The notes under the pieces are model-generated. The model worked only from the letters and a program-made list of their open reading frames with translations. It was not told the DNA's origin and made no database searches. Positions 35,289 to 43,493 of a stretch of DNA of 43,569 bases are shown here, one piece after another. The stretch is from LH-M37 sp032251315 (lineage in GTDB: Bacteria; Pseudomonadota; Gammaproteobacteria; SZUA-229): positions 1 through 43,569 of the forward strand of contig JAVVEE010000011.1 of NCBI GenBank assembly GCA_032251315.1, read 5' to 3'. The first letter of the stretch is position 1. Every line of letters begins with the position of its first letter. A program made the translations under genes and the position numbers.

Positions 35289-35388
35289 CAGGAGGCTGTC
35301 GGGTTTAGGGGGATTGAAGCGAGGAAATGGGAAATTTGAGCCGCTCTCCTGCTTCCGCAGCCGTCATCCTAAATCCGACAGACTCCTG
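35289..35388. repeat. Inverted-repeat element with 21-bp arms
   Basis: CAGGAGGCTGTCGGGTTTAGG (35289-35309, one base more than shown safely: arms are 21 bp) pairs with the reverse complement of 35368-35388 at 19 of 21 positions. The 58-bp core has a partial inner repeat (GAAGCGAGGA near 35316 against TCCTGCTTC near 35347). It resembles a small non-coding mobile or REP-like element. No second copy was noticed in this window. Confidence 0.6.
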
Positions 35389-35608
35389 CCGAGTATTCAC
35401 GACAGGTCGAAAGAAATCGTACTAATTTTCCGCTACAGGGGTCGGATTCGAACTGAGCATTTTGCCCCTTCTTTTTTCTGTTCAGCCTGCGATTTCAGCA
35501 GCGCCTGCCTTCTTTTCTCTATAGTAAAAAAAGTGCAAAAATAATCTTTTCCAGGCAATTCGAGGTCTTATTTTATTGATGAAACAGTCAAAGGAGGCTA
35601 TAAATCTT

Positions 35609-37036
35609 TTATCGATTACGATTGTTCTTGATTTTTTTATCCTTACGCTTGATAAACTGAATCATCCTGCGGCGCTTAAACTCCTGACGCGCACTCAGTT
35701 CGTTCTTTTTGCCTTCAAAAGGATTGGAGCTGTTCTTAAACTCGACTTTTACCGGCGTGCCGACGATTTTCAGCGACTTGATAAAGAACTTGGACAGATA
35801 GCGCTTGTAGGAGACCGGCAGGTAGTCGGTCTGGTTACCATGGATCACTACCCGTGGTGGATTCATGCCGCCCTGATGCGCATAACGCAGCTTTATTCTT
35901 CGCCCACTCACCAGAGGCGGGGGCTGTTTAGCGATGGCTTTTTCGAGCAAACGGGTCAGCTCCGGAGTGGCGATCTTGCGAACTGCTGAGGAATAAGCCC
36001 GCCCGATGGCATCGTAGAGCAGGCCTACATTGGAGCCATGCAGCGCCGAGATGAAATACTTTTCAGCGAATTCGGTAAAGCCCAGCTGCTTATCGATCTC
36101 TTTTTTTATCTTTTCCCTCTGGTACTCATCCAGGCCATCCCATTTATTGAAGACCATGACCAGAGCCCGGCCTGCTTCCAGAATGTAGCCCAGCAGATGC
36201 AGATCCTGATCGGCTACTTCCTGTTGCGCATCGATCATCATCACCACTACATTGCATTCATCGACGGCCTGCATGGCCTTGATGACGCTGAATTTTTCAA
36301 CCGTCTCATGCACCGAACGGCGGCGGCGAACCCCGGCGGTGTCTATCAGTGTATAGCGCTGATCTTCGCGCTCGAATGGAATGTAGATGCTGTCGCGTGT
36401 GGTGCCGGGCATATCAAACACCACCACCCGCTCTTCCCCGAGCACGCGGTTGACCAGTGTTGATTTGCCCACATTAGGACGACCAATAAAGGCGACCTTA
36501 ATGCCCTGCTCTGATTCATGTGGCAGCTCTTCGGTTTCTTCAGTCGCATCGAAGTCGCGCAGCGCATAGTCGAGCAGATCGCCGATACCGCGATTGTTCG
36601 ATGCTGAAATAACCGCCGGTTCACCGAAACCCAGGGCAAAGAATTCGCTGCTGACGGTGCGTTCATCCAGACCATCACTTTTGTTTACCACCAGCGTTAC
36701 CTGTTTGCCGGTTCGACGCAATGTTTCAGCAATGCCCTGATCGGCGGAAGTTAAGCCGGCACGGGCATCCACCAGAAAAAGAATTACGTTGGATTCTTCG
36801 ATCGCCAGCAGCGTCTGTTTGGCCATGTGCTGATCCAGTTCTTCGCTTTCACCACTCAGCCCGCCGGTATCGATGACGATAAATTCTTTGCTTTCGTATT
36901 TTCCATGGCCATATTTCCGGTCACGGGTGAGCCCGGGAAAATCAGCCACCAGGGCATCACGACTTCTGGTGAAGACATTGAACAATGTAGATTTTCCTAC
37001 ATTGGGACGACCCACTAATGATAGAACAGGATTCAT
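35609..37036 (-). CDS. der: Ribosome assembly GTPase Der (EngA)
   Basis: A 475-residue GTPase needed for 50S subunit maturation. It has two tandem G domains: the first begins GRPNVGKSTLFN at about residue 8, the second GRPNVGKSTLVN near residue 185. Each has its DxxG (DTGG; DTAG) and NKxD (NKSD; NKWD) motifs. A KH-like C-terminal domain and a basic tail (RRRMIQFIKRKDKKIKNN) follow. It is the last gene of the rlmN-to-der operon. Confidence 0.97.
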   Translation of the reverse strand: MNPVLSLVGRPNVGKSTLFNVFTRSRDALVADFPGLTRDRKYGHGKYESKEFIVIDTGGLSGESEELDQHMAKQTLLAIEESNVILFLVDARAGLTSADQGIAETLRRTGKQVTLVVNKSDGLDERTVSSEFFALGFGEPAVISASNNRGIGDLLDYALRDFDATEETEELPHESEQGIKVAFIGRPNVGKSTLVNRVLGEERVVVFDMPGTTRDSIYIPFEREDQRYTLIDTAGVRRRRSVHETVEKFSVIKAMQAVDECNVVVMMIDAQQEVADQDLHLLGYILEAGRALVMVFNKWDGLDEYQREKIKKEIDKQLGFTEFAEKYFISALHGSNVGLLYDAIGRAYSSAVRKIATPELTRLLEKAIAKQPPPLVSGRRIKLRYAHQGGMNPPRVVIHGNQTDYLPVSYKRYLSKFFIKSLKIVGTPVKVEFKNSSNPFEGKKNELSARQEFKRRRMIQFIKRKDKKIKNNRNR

Positions 37037-37054
37037 AATTATATTTAGCTATGT

Positions 37055-38245
37055 TTATTCAGCTTTCGCCAAATCACTAAGGCGGTAGGAATACAACATG
37101 CCGTTACGGGTGGAAACAATAATCGCATCGTCGGTAACAACCGGTGGCACGAGAATACCGGTACCGCTGCTGAGCATTTCACCGATACCGTAACCATCTA
37201 CCAGAATGCGCGCAACAAAACTGCCGTCAAATCTGGACATGAGGTGCAAGTACCCTTCTGCATCACCCACCACCAGAAGATCATCAAACAATACCGGTCG
37301 AGTCACATATCTTGCCTGCAATTTTTCCTGCTTCCAGAGGGTGGCGCCGCTGAAGCGATCCAGCGCCCAGATATGGCTGCGTTCATCGCTGCTATAAACA
37401 GCTTTCGCATCCACAGTCACGCCTGAATAAGAGGAGAAGTCACGCGCCCACAGGAACTGCCCCTTCTGGGCATCAATGGCGGCAATGCGTCCCTGATAAC
37501 CTGCTACGTAATAAATATAGCCGAACAGCTCAGCATGACCATCTACATCAACCAGCCTTTGAATTTCAGAGTGTCCCTGAGGCGTGGACAGTGCCACGTC
37601 CCAGATCACTTCACCATTATCGACGGAGAGCGCAACAACACGTCCGTTGGCCATACCGGTATAGATACGGTCACGCGTCAGCACCAGCTGACCGCTGCCG
37701 CGCAAAGTTAAAGCGGGCTTGGTTTGCTGGTAACTCCATTGCAGTTTGCCGCTGGCACGACTGAGGCTGATAATCTGCCCATCAACGGTTCGGGCAAAAA
37801 CCGACTCTTTTGACAGTACCGGTTTGATTAAAACCTCACTCGGCACATTCACCCGCCATTTAATCAGGCCGGTCGTCCCGTCAATGGCGATTAATTCGCC
37901 ATCTTTTGTTGCCAGCAGCCAGAGATTGTCGTCGCCGCCAACACCGCCACTCAAGGTAGTGTCAAGATCAATTTTTTGCAACCGCTTGCCGTTATTCACA
38001 TCAACCACGGTAACAGTGCCATCGCGTCCGGCGGTAATTATCCGGTCGTTCAACAGCAGCGGTTCGATAAAGAGAAATTGCTGCTCTACGCCGCTGTGGG
38101 TACTTAACGACCACTGCTCGTGCAACACTTTAGTCGGTTCGAAGTCGGTTAACGGCGCCGGTGGCTCTGCATTATCGTCACTGCCGCCACATGCTGTCAG
38201 CAGAGACAATCCAAATACCAACAGGCTATAACGCAGTGCGATCAT
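37055..38245 (-). CDS. bamB: Outer membrane assembly lipoprotein BamB
   Basis: A 396-residue lipoprotein of the Bam complex, which inserts beta-barrel proteins into the outer membrane. The signal peptide ends at LLTACG, with Gly at +2, giving outer-membrane sorting. The body is an eight-bladed PQQ-like propeller with repeating GTVTVVDVNNGK- and G.(I/L).ALD..(G)-type blades. It overlaps yfgM by 4 bp and lies 18 bp before der, as in E. coli. Confidence 0.95.
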   Translation of the reverse strand: MIALRYSLLVFGLSLLTACGGSDDNAEPPAPLTDFEPTKVLHEQWSLSTHSGVEQQFLFIEPLLLNDRIITAGRDGTVTVVDVNNGKRLQKIDLDTTLSGGVGGDDNLWLLATKDGELIAIDGTTGLIKWRVNVPSEVLIKPVLSKESVFARTVDGQIISLSRASGKLQWSYQQTKPALTLRGSGQLVLTRDRIYTGMANGRVVALSVDNGEVIWDVALSTPQGHSEIQRLVDVDGHAELFGYIYYVAGYQGRIAAIDAQKGQFLWARDFSSYSGVTVDAKAVYSSDERSHIWALDRFSGATLWKQEKLQARYVTRPVLFDDLLVVGDAEGYLHLMSRFDGSFVARILVDGYGIGEMLSSGTGILVPPVVTDDAIIVSTRNGMLYSYRLSDLAKAE

Positions 38246-38904
38246 GTAGCTGGCTCAGTCAATTTTGCATTGCCTAAACTGGAGGCACCCAGATTCTGAC
38301 GCTTTAACTGCAACCAGTGACTGGGGTTAGCTGCACTGATGATCGCCTTGTCATAAGCAATACGCGCCTGTTCTACCTCACTTCTAGCGACAAACACATC
38401 TCCCTTGAGCTCTTCATACAAAGCATCAAAAGCAGCGGGATGCTCGGCACTAAGCAGCTCATAGGCTTCATCGTATTTATTTTGCGCAATCAGCAGTCGT
38501 GCCAGTCTGAGCTGAGCAAGCTGCTTGAACTCATCCTGCACGGCATTGGATTTTACCCACTGCAAACGCGTTATGGCCTGCTCGGTATTGCCGGTACGCA
38601 GTTCGTGCTGTGCGACTACCAGTGAAGACAGTGCGGCATAAGGGGTGTCTGCATAACCCGCCACCAGCTGGTCGGCGGTCGTGGTATCAAAAGCGCTGCC
38701 GCCACTTGTTTCGGCCTGGGTAACCACAGACACGTACATATCACTGGCCTTAAGACTATGTTCAACCTGTGTGTTCTGGTACCAGCTCCACCCGCCTAGC
38801 GAAAGCCCGCCAATCGCCAGACCGATCAATATTGATGAGCCATTTTCATGCCACCATCTTTTAATGGCTTCTAATTGCTGCTCTTCTGTTTCAAAATCTT
38901 GCAT
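38242..38904 (-). CDS. yfgM: YfgM, SecYEG-associated TPR membrane protein
   Basis: A 220-residue protein of the YfgM (DUF2133/TPR_21) family. A short cytoplasmic N-terminus (FETEEQQLEAIKRWWHENG) precedes one membrane helix (about 24-41), then periplasmic TPR helices. In E. coli it sits with PpiD at the SecYEG translocon and assists periplasmic folding. Placement between hisS and bamB is the conserved arrangement. The start is 9 bp after hisS. Confidence 0.92.
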   Translation of the reverse strand: MQDFETEEQQLEAIKRWWHENGSSILIGLAIGGLSLGGWSWYQNTQVEHSLKASDMYVSVVTQAETSGGSAFDTTTADQLVAGYADTPYAALSSLVVAQHELRTGNTEQAITRLQWVKSNAVQDEFKQLAQLRLARLLIAQNKYDEAYELLSAEHPAAFDALYEELKGDVFVARSEVEQARIAYDKAIISAANPSHWLQLKRQNLGASSLGNAKLTEPAT

Positions 38905-38913
38905 TGCGTTTTC

Positions 38914-40176
38914 CTAGTTATTTTTATCTAAAAAATTAATGACCGCAGCCTGATCCACTAGCTGCTGCGCTTTTGCTTCGCGCAAATATTTGATAGCGAC
39001 ACGATCCGGCTCGTCATCACTAACCAGTAGCGCAAGCGCAGCACCGCTCTTGTCTGCTTTCTTCATTTGTGACTTGGTGGAACCTCCGCCACAATGCATC
39101 TGAACTTTCAGCTCGGGCAGAGCCTCACGCACTGCTTCCGCTAAATTTAGAGTGCGTTCGATATCAGTCGATGCCTGTGGAATGATATAAACATCAACCG
39201 GCTCTTCCTGAACAGAGACGCCGGTTTCATCCATCAATGACAATAGACGTTCCATGCCTATGGCAAACCCAGCTGCGGGAGACGCCTTGCCACCCAGCTG
39301 TTCAACCAGGCCGTCATAGCGCCCGCCTGCGCAAACGGTACCCTGCGCGCCCAGGCTGTCGGTGATCCATTCAAAAACCGTTTTGCAGTAATAATCGAGT
39401 CCGCGAACCAGTCTAGCATTGATCGTATAGGCAATACCGGCGGCATCAAGGTAGACCTTCAGGCGCTCGAAATGTTCCACCGACTCTTCATCCAGATAGT
39501 CGTGCAAACTGGGGGCGTTGGCAATGAGTACCTCCATCTCGGGATTTTTGCTGTCGAGCACTCGCAGTGGATTTTTATCAATGCGGCGCAAGCTGTCTTC
39601 GTCCAGCTGCTCGCGATGTGCTTCGAGGTAATCGACCAGCACAGCGCGGTAATTTTTTCTTGACCCGGTGCTGCCCAACGTATTCAGCTCAAGACGCAGA
39701 TCCTTTAAGCCCAGATCCCGCCATAGACGTGCGCTCATGATAATCAGTTCCGCGTCAATGTCGGCATCGGCGATGCCGAAGGCCTCCACGCCCAGCTGAT
39801 GAAACTGCCGATAACGGCCCTTCTGCGGGCGTTCATGGCGGAACATGGGACCCATGTACCAGAGTCGACGAATCTGATTATGCAAAATACCATGCTGGAT
39901 GCCGGCCCTGACACAGCTTGCGGTGCCTTCAGGGCGCAAGGTTAGACGATCGCCATTTCGATCCTCAAAAGTGTACATCTCCTTTTCAACAATATCGGTC
40001 ACTTCACCGATAGAGCGACAGAATAAATCGGTGGATTCGACAATGGGCGTGCGAATTTCACTGTAGGTATAGGAAGCCATCAGTCGCCTGACTTTTGCTT
40101 CAAAGGCCTGCCAGCGCGGCGAGTCTTCGGGTAGCACATCATGCATACCACGGATGGATTTGAGCAAATTAGCCAT
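38914..40176 (-). CDS. hisS: Histidyl-tRNA synthetase
   Basis: A 420-residue class II synthetase that charges tRNA-His. Motif 2 is in FRHERPQKGRYRQFHQLGVE, and the histidine-specific RGLDYYCKTVFE and motif 3 (GFAIGMERLLSLM) are present. The C-terminal anticodon domain includes GGGSTKSQMKKADKSGA. It lies 20 bp after rodZ; the gene usually between them, ispG, is missing. Confidence 0.97.
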   Translation of the reverse strand: MANLLKSIRGMHDVLPEDSPRWQAFEAKVRRLMASYTYSEIRTPIVESTDLFCRSIGEVTDIVEKEMYTFEDRNGDRLTLRPEGTASCVRAGIQHGILHNQIRRLWYMGPMFRHERPQKGRYRQFHQLGVEAFGIADADIDAELIIMSARLWRDLGLKDLRLELNTLGSTGSRKNYRAVLVDYLEAHREQLDEDSLRRIDKNPLRVLDSKNPEMEVLIANAPSLHDYLDEESVEHFERLKVYLDAAGIAYTINARLVRGLDYYCKTVFEWITDSLGAQGTVCAGGRYDGLVEQLGGKASPAAGFAIGMERLLSLMDETGVSVQEEPVDVYIIPQASTDIERTLNLAEAVREALPELKVQMHCGGGSTKSQMKKADKSGAALALLVSDDEPDRVAIKYLREAKAQQLVDQAAVINFLDKNN

Positions 40177-40196
40177 GAAACCTGAATCTTTTTAAA

Positions 40197-41165
40197 TTAA
40201 TGAAAAATGACCTGTTGCTGGTCAGTAGATACTGTAAATTGTGCAATATTATTTGCACGAATGCGTTTTTCGATATTAACGGCTACGTCATTGAGCCTGA
40301 CTGTAACCGGTGGCGCGTTACCCAGAAAAACCCTGAATGGTGCCGCCCCTTTCAGCCTCAAGGACTGATTCTGTTGCAACAGATCATAGTACAAAGTTAT
40401 GCCGTTGGCATCGTCAACCTCCAGCCAGGTGACTTCTTCGGTTGTCAGCTCGAGAACGTCTTCACCGACAAGCAGTGGTTCGGACCGGCTTTCATCAGCG
40501 GCGACCTCTGCTAAGGGCTCTTGCATCGGGGCTTCAGGTGCGGCTGTGATTGCAGGTGCATCTGTCGCTGTCGGCGCTTCCATTTCCGCCGGCTCTGACT
40601 CCTCTGGCTGAAGTGCTTCTGAAGATGCCCCATCAGCGAGTTCATCCTGAGCCGTCGGGCGGGTATCCGGCAAAGAGAAAGTGGCCTGGTTGTCCAGCTG
40701 AGTCTCTTCTTCCTGCACCATCGCCTCTTTGTAATAACTAAATGCAGCATAAAATGCCGCTGCGATAGTGATCACCAACAGCAGAACTGTCACCATTTTG
40801 ACGAAGGTCGAATTACTGCTCGCCTGGTGCCGCACCGTTGATCGATGCTCTAATTCAGTCTCCAGCTTATGCGGGACGGCGTGCGCATATTCCTCCAGTA
40901 CCAGCGCTTCCGGGATACCGAGGTATTTGGCATAAATTCTCAGGTAGCCCTGTACAAAAGTCGGCCCCGGCAGCTTCGACACATCAGAGCGCTCCAGCGC
41001 ATCAACTATTTTTTCAGACAGGTGAATGGCGTTAGCGACATCGCTAATCGAATAGTTTTGCCGCTTACGCTCAAGATACAGGTGCTCCCCGAAGGAAAGT
41101 ACGCGTTTATCTTCAACTTCAACTTCATCTTCAATTTTATCTTCAGTATCGTTTAATTCGGTCAC
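40197..41165 (-). CDS. rodZ: Cell-shape protein RodZ
   Basis: A 322-residue bitopic protein that links MreB to the cell-wall machinery. Residues 24-92 form a Cro/XRE-type helix-turn-helix (LSFGEHLYLERKRQNYSISD), which in RodZ binds MreB. One membrane helix lies at 122-145. An acidic, Ala/Pro/Glu-rich linker follows, then a C-terminal DUF4115 periplasmic domain from about 245. The start is GTG, and it overlaps pilW by 23 bp. An unusually acidic N-terminus (EDKIEDEVEVEDK) precedes the HTH. Confidence 0.93.
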   Translation of the reverse strand: MTELNDTEDKIEDEVEVEDKRVLSFGEHLYLERKRQNYSISDVANAIHLSEKIVDALERSDVSKLPGPTFVQGYLRIYAKYLGIPEALVLEEYAHAVPHKLETELEHRSTVRHQASSNSTFVKMVTVLLLVITIAAAFYAAFSYYKEAMVQEEETQLDNQATFSLPDTRPTAQDELADGASSEALQPEESEPAEMEAPTATDAPAITAAPEAPMQEPLAEVAADESRSEPLLVGEDVLELTTEEVTWLEVDDANGITLYYDLLQQNQSLRLKGAAPFRVFLGNAPPVTVRLNDVAVNIEKRIRANNIAQFTVSTDQQQVIFH

Positions 41166-41931
41166 GGCGTGCCAACTCCTCTACCAGCTCGGCCTGCTCA
41201 GACTCAGGAAACTCAGCCAGTAATTGTCTCGCATACTTGTAATAATGTTGTTTTGCGCCCAATGCTCTTTCGGCCTGCACCTGCACCCACAGACTTTCCG
41301 CCGAAGCTTTGCTGCCGGCATGGTAGCGCTGAATATAGGCGCGCGACTTCATATAATTTTCAGTTGCTATTGCCAGTTCAGCCATCGAAATCAGCGCATC
41401 GGGCAATTCAGGCTGAAGCTTCAGTGCCTTGCGTAACATGACTTCAGCTTCCTCATATCTATCGGCCTGAAACAGACAGGTTCCCGCATTGGCATAGGCT
41501 AAAAATGCGGTTTTATAATACGGACTGCTGTAAGCCAGCTTAAACTGTTCCAGAGCATCTTCAGTGCGCTCTACGCGGCACAAATAGGCACCGTAACTGT
41601 TGCGTAAGCCGGGATCTTTCTCCTTAACTTTGAGCGCCGCACGATAATACTCTTCCACCTCTTCCAACTCGTCCAGCTGAATCAACAAAAAGGCCATGGT
41701 GGTGTAAGCGTCGATATTTTTGGGATCCTGATCGATTGCTTTTTGCAGCTTTTCCTTGGCGATTTCATACTGTCCCCGTCTTAGGTAACCTACACCCAAC
41801 TGTACGTTGGTGGCTGATGCCTGCTTCAGGTTGGCGTCATCCCGGTTTTCCTGTGCCGTTTTCGGACCGCTCGCGCATCCGGACAACGAAAGCACCAGAG
41901 CCAGCGTTAATAATATTGAACCTGTATTCAT
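41143..41931 (-). CDS. pilW: Type IV pilus biogenesis lipoprotein PilW (PilF)
   Basis: A 262-residue outer-membrane lipoprotein (lipobox LSGCAS) made of TPR repeats (VQLGVGYLRRGQYEIAKEKL and following). It is the pilotin that brings the PilQ secretin to the outer membrane and stabilises it. Between rlmN and rodZ, this is the conserved site of pilF/pilW in pilus-bearing Gammaproteobacteria. The start forms an ATGA overlap with the rlmN stop. Its presence implies type IV pili encoded elsewhere. Confidence 0.93.
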   Translation of the reverse strand: MNTGSILLTLALVLSLSGCASGPKTAQENRDDANLKQASATNVQLGVGYLRRGQYEIAKEKLQKAIDQDPKNIDAYTTMAFLLIQLDELEEVEEYYRAALKVKEKDPGLRNSYGAYLCRVERTEDALEQFKLAYSSPYYKTAFLAYANAGTCLFQADRYEEAEVMLRKALKLQPELPDALISMAELAIATENYMKSRAYIQRYHAGSKASAESLWVQVQAERALGAKQHYYKYARQLLAEFPESEQAELVEELARRDRIKRY

Positions 41932-43055
41932 ACTTGCATCCCGAATCTGGGCTTTTCGAAACGGCGATGGCGACGACTTTTATCCTCAACCTTACCGACT
42001 AATTGGCCACAGGCCGCATCAATGTCTTCACCGCGTGTACGCCGAATAACGGTCGTCATATCAGCATTGATCAGAATTTGGCTAAATTGTTCAATGCGTT
42101 TCATTGATGAGCTTTTGTAACCCGAGCCTTCAAATGGGTTAAAGGGGATCAAATTCATCATGACGGGAATCCCCTTGAGCAGCTTCACCAGCTCTCTGGC
42201 ATGCTGATCGCTATCATTGACACCGTCTAACATGACATATTCAAAAGTGATTCGTGTACGCGCATTCTGTTTTTCAATGAAGCGGTGACACGCCGGTATT
42301 AATTCTTCCAGCGGGTATTTCTTATTAATGGGCACCAGCTGATCGCGCAACTCATTGTTGGTAGCGTGCAGCGAAACTGCCAGACGCGTATCCAGCACAT
42401 CCCCCAGTTTATCCATCGCCGGCACAACCCCGGCAGTGCTGACGGTGACGCGGCGCTTGCTCAGGCCATAAGCGAAATCATCCATCATAATGCGTACCGC
42501 TTTAACCATATTGTCGAAATTCAGCAACGGCTCACCCATGCCCATCAACACCACATTGGTGACAGCCCGTCCCTGTTTATTTTCCTGATTAACCAGTCGC
42601 GTTGCCAGCCAGACCTGGGAGATAATCTCCGCCGTGCTCAAATTGCGATTAAAGCCTCTGCGCCCGGTCGAACAGAAACTGCAATCCAGCGCACAACCCA
42701 CCTGCGATGAAACACACAGGGTGCCGCGATCACTTTCCGGAATGTAGACGGTTTCAATCTGATTGCCATCACTGAGCTTTAGCACCCACTTACGGGTGCC
42801 ATCTTCTGACAGCTCGTCCAGCACCACTTCAGGCGCTTTGACCTCGGCCAGATGTTCCAGCTGTTCGCGCAGTGATTTTGAGATATTACTCATCTGCTGG
42901 AAATCGGCGACATCCTGCTGATGAATCCATTTCAATATTTGACTGGCCCGGAAAGGCTTTTCTCCGAGCGAATCGAAAAAACCCACCAGACCGTCACGAT
43001 CCAGATCGAGTAGATTAATTTTCCCGGATAAAACAGGTATGTGTATTTCATTCAT
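41928..43055 (-). CDS. rlmN: Dual-specificity 23S rRNA / tRNA methyltransferase RlmN
   Basis: A 375-residue radical SAM enzyme that methylates C2 of A2503 in 23S rRNA and A37 in some tRNAs. The cluster motif CALDCSFC gives C121, C125 and C128. The methyl-carrying and resolving cysteine is C349 (DAACGQ). GMGEPLLN and SLHATNN are typical. It is the first gene of the operon that runs to der. The promoter region (43056-43122) contains a 15-bp palindrome. Confidence 0.96.
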   Translation of the reverse strand: MNEIHIPVLSGKINLLDLDRDGLVGFFDSLGEKPFRASQILKWIHQQDVADFQQMSNISKSLREQLEHLAEVKAPEVVLDELSEDGTRKWVLKLSDGNQIETVYIPESDRGTLCVSSQVGCALDCSFCSTGRRGFNRNLSTAEIISQVWLATRLVNQENKQGRAVTNVVLMGMGEPLLNFDNMVKAVRIMMDDFAYGLSKRRVTVSTAGVVPAMDKLGDVLDTRLAVSLHATNNELRDQLVPINKKYPLEELIPACHRFIEKQNARTRITFEYVMLDGVNDSDQHARELVKLLKGIPVMMNLIPFNPFEGSGYKSSSMKRIEQFSQILINADMTTVIRRTRGEDIDAACGQLVGKVEDKSRRHRRFEKPRFGMQV

Positions 43056-43106
43056 TATTAAATTGCCTGGCGCTTGCCGGCCATACGGATACAGTTACTT
43101 AACTTT

Positions 43107-43121
43107 TTGATTTCAAATCAA
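43107..43121. promoter_or_regulatory. 15-bp palindrome upstream of rlmN
   Basis: TTGATTT-C-AAATCAA is a perfect palindrome. On the minus strand it overlaps a possible -35 (TTGAAA), with a poor -10 (TGTATC) 17 bp on. It is operator-like. It resembles an FNR site but has five bases, not four, between TTGAT and ATCAA. Confidence 0.35.
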
Positions 43122-43122
43122 T

Positions 43123-43146
43123 AAACCCGCGATTTTACGCGGGTTT
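43123..43146 (-). terminator. Hairpin downstream of iscX
   Basis: Perfect nine-base arms AAACCCGCG and CGCGGGTTT surround a six-base loop. The hairpin starts 33 bp past the iscX stop. The following minus-strand T run is short (TTT within the stem, then ATTGATTT), so efficiency is uncertain. It probably separates iscX from the rlmN operon. Confidence 0.65.
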
Positions 43147-43179
43147 AGGATGTTTAGAAAGCACTACAGGGTCTTGAAA

Positions 43180-43374
43180 TCAGCTTTTTTCTTCAATCCA
43201 CGCCATCTGAATGGCTTCCAGGATACGTTCCCCGGAATGATCGGGCTGATCATCAAACTCCTCCAGCCCGCAAACCCACTTATGCAGATCTACAAAATTG
43301 ATATATAGAGGATTCACGTCCGGAAACTTCTCATCCAGCGCAATGGCCACCTCCAGCGAATCTGTCCACTTCAC
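43180..43374 (-). CDS. iscX: IscX, small Fe-S assembly protein
   Basis: A 64-residue acidic protein of the IscX (YfhJ) family. It is recognised by the start MKWTDS..(V)AIAL, the central NPLYINFVDLHKWVCGLEEF and the end ILEAIQMAWIEE. IscX binds the desulfurase IscS and iron, and modulates cluster assembly. It starts with GTG, supported by AGGAGT seven bases upstream. In E. coli it closes the isc operon; here it stands next to rlmN. The other isc genes, if adjacent, lie past the window edge. Confidence 0.92.
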   Translation of the reverse strand: MKWTDSLEVAIALDEKFPDVNPLYINFVDLHKWVCGLEEFDDQPDHSGERILEAIQMAWIEEKS

Positions 43375-43418
43375 GAGCTTTACTCCTCTTTAATCAGTAA
43401 CTTAACTACGAACGGGGC

Positions 43419-43424
43419 TTTATA
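43419..43424 (-). promoter_or_regulatory. Possible -10 box of an iscX promoter
   Basis: On the minus strand TATAAA lies 45 bp before the iscX GTG, which is a sensible leader length. The -35 (TTGTTA at 19 bp) is weak. This would give iscX its own promoter, in line with the repeat element that cuts it off from any gene upstream. Confidence 0.3.
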
Positions 43425-43493
43425 GTAACGGTTTTCAGCTGAATAACAACAGCACTGCTTTCAATGATATAGGCTTCGAGCCCAAAATTGCAG

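Larger units (their letters stand above)
35216..35608. other. 393-bp intergenic region between der and mrcB
   Basis: I see no credible gene here. From the mrcB side it holds a palindrome with a -10 box (35241-35266), then a 100-bp inverted-repeat element (35289-35388), then A+T-rich sequence with T runs near 35470-35480 and A runs near 35526-35540. No strong terminator follows der. Plus-strand AAGGAGG at 35591-35597 has no start codon at a usable distance. Confidence 0.6.

Noticed and set aside
35436..35470. tRNA-like T-arm (GGATTCGAAC)
   Set aside because: The flanking five-base stems do not pair and no acceptor or anticodon arm is found.
35272..35544. 90-residue plus-strand open frame
   Set aside because: It spans the inverted-repeat element and low-complexity sequence, with no ribosome site or domain.
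43107..43121. FNR binding site
   Set aside because: The half-sites TTGAT and ATCAA are five bases apart; FNR sites have four.
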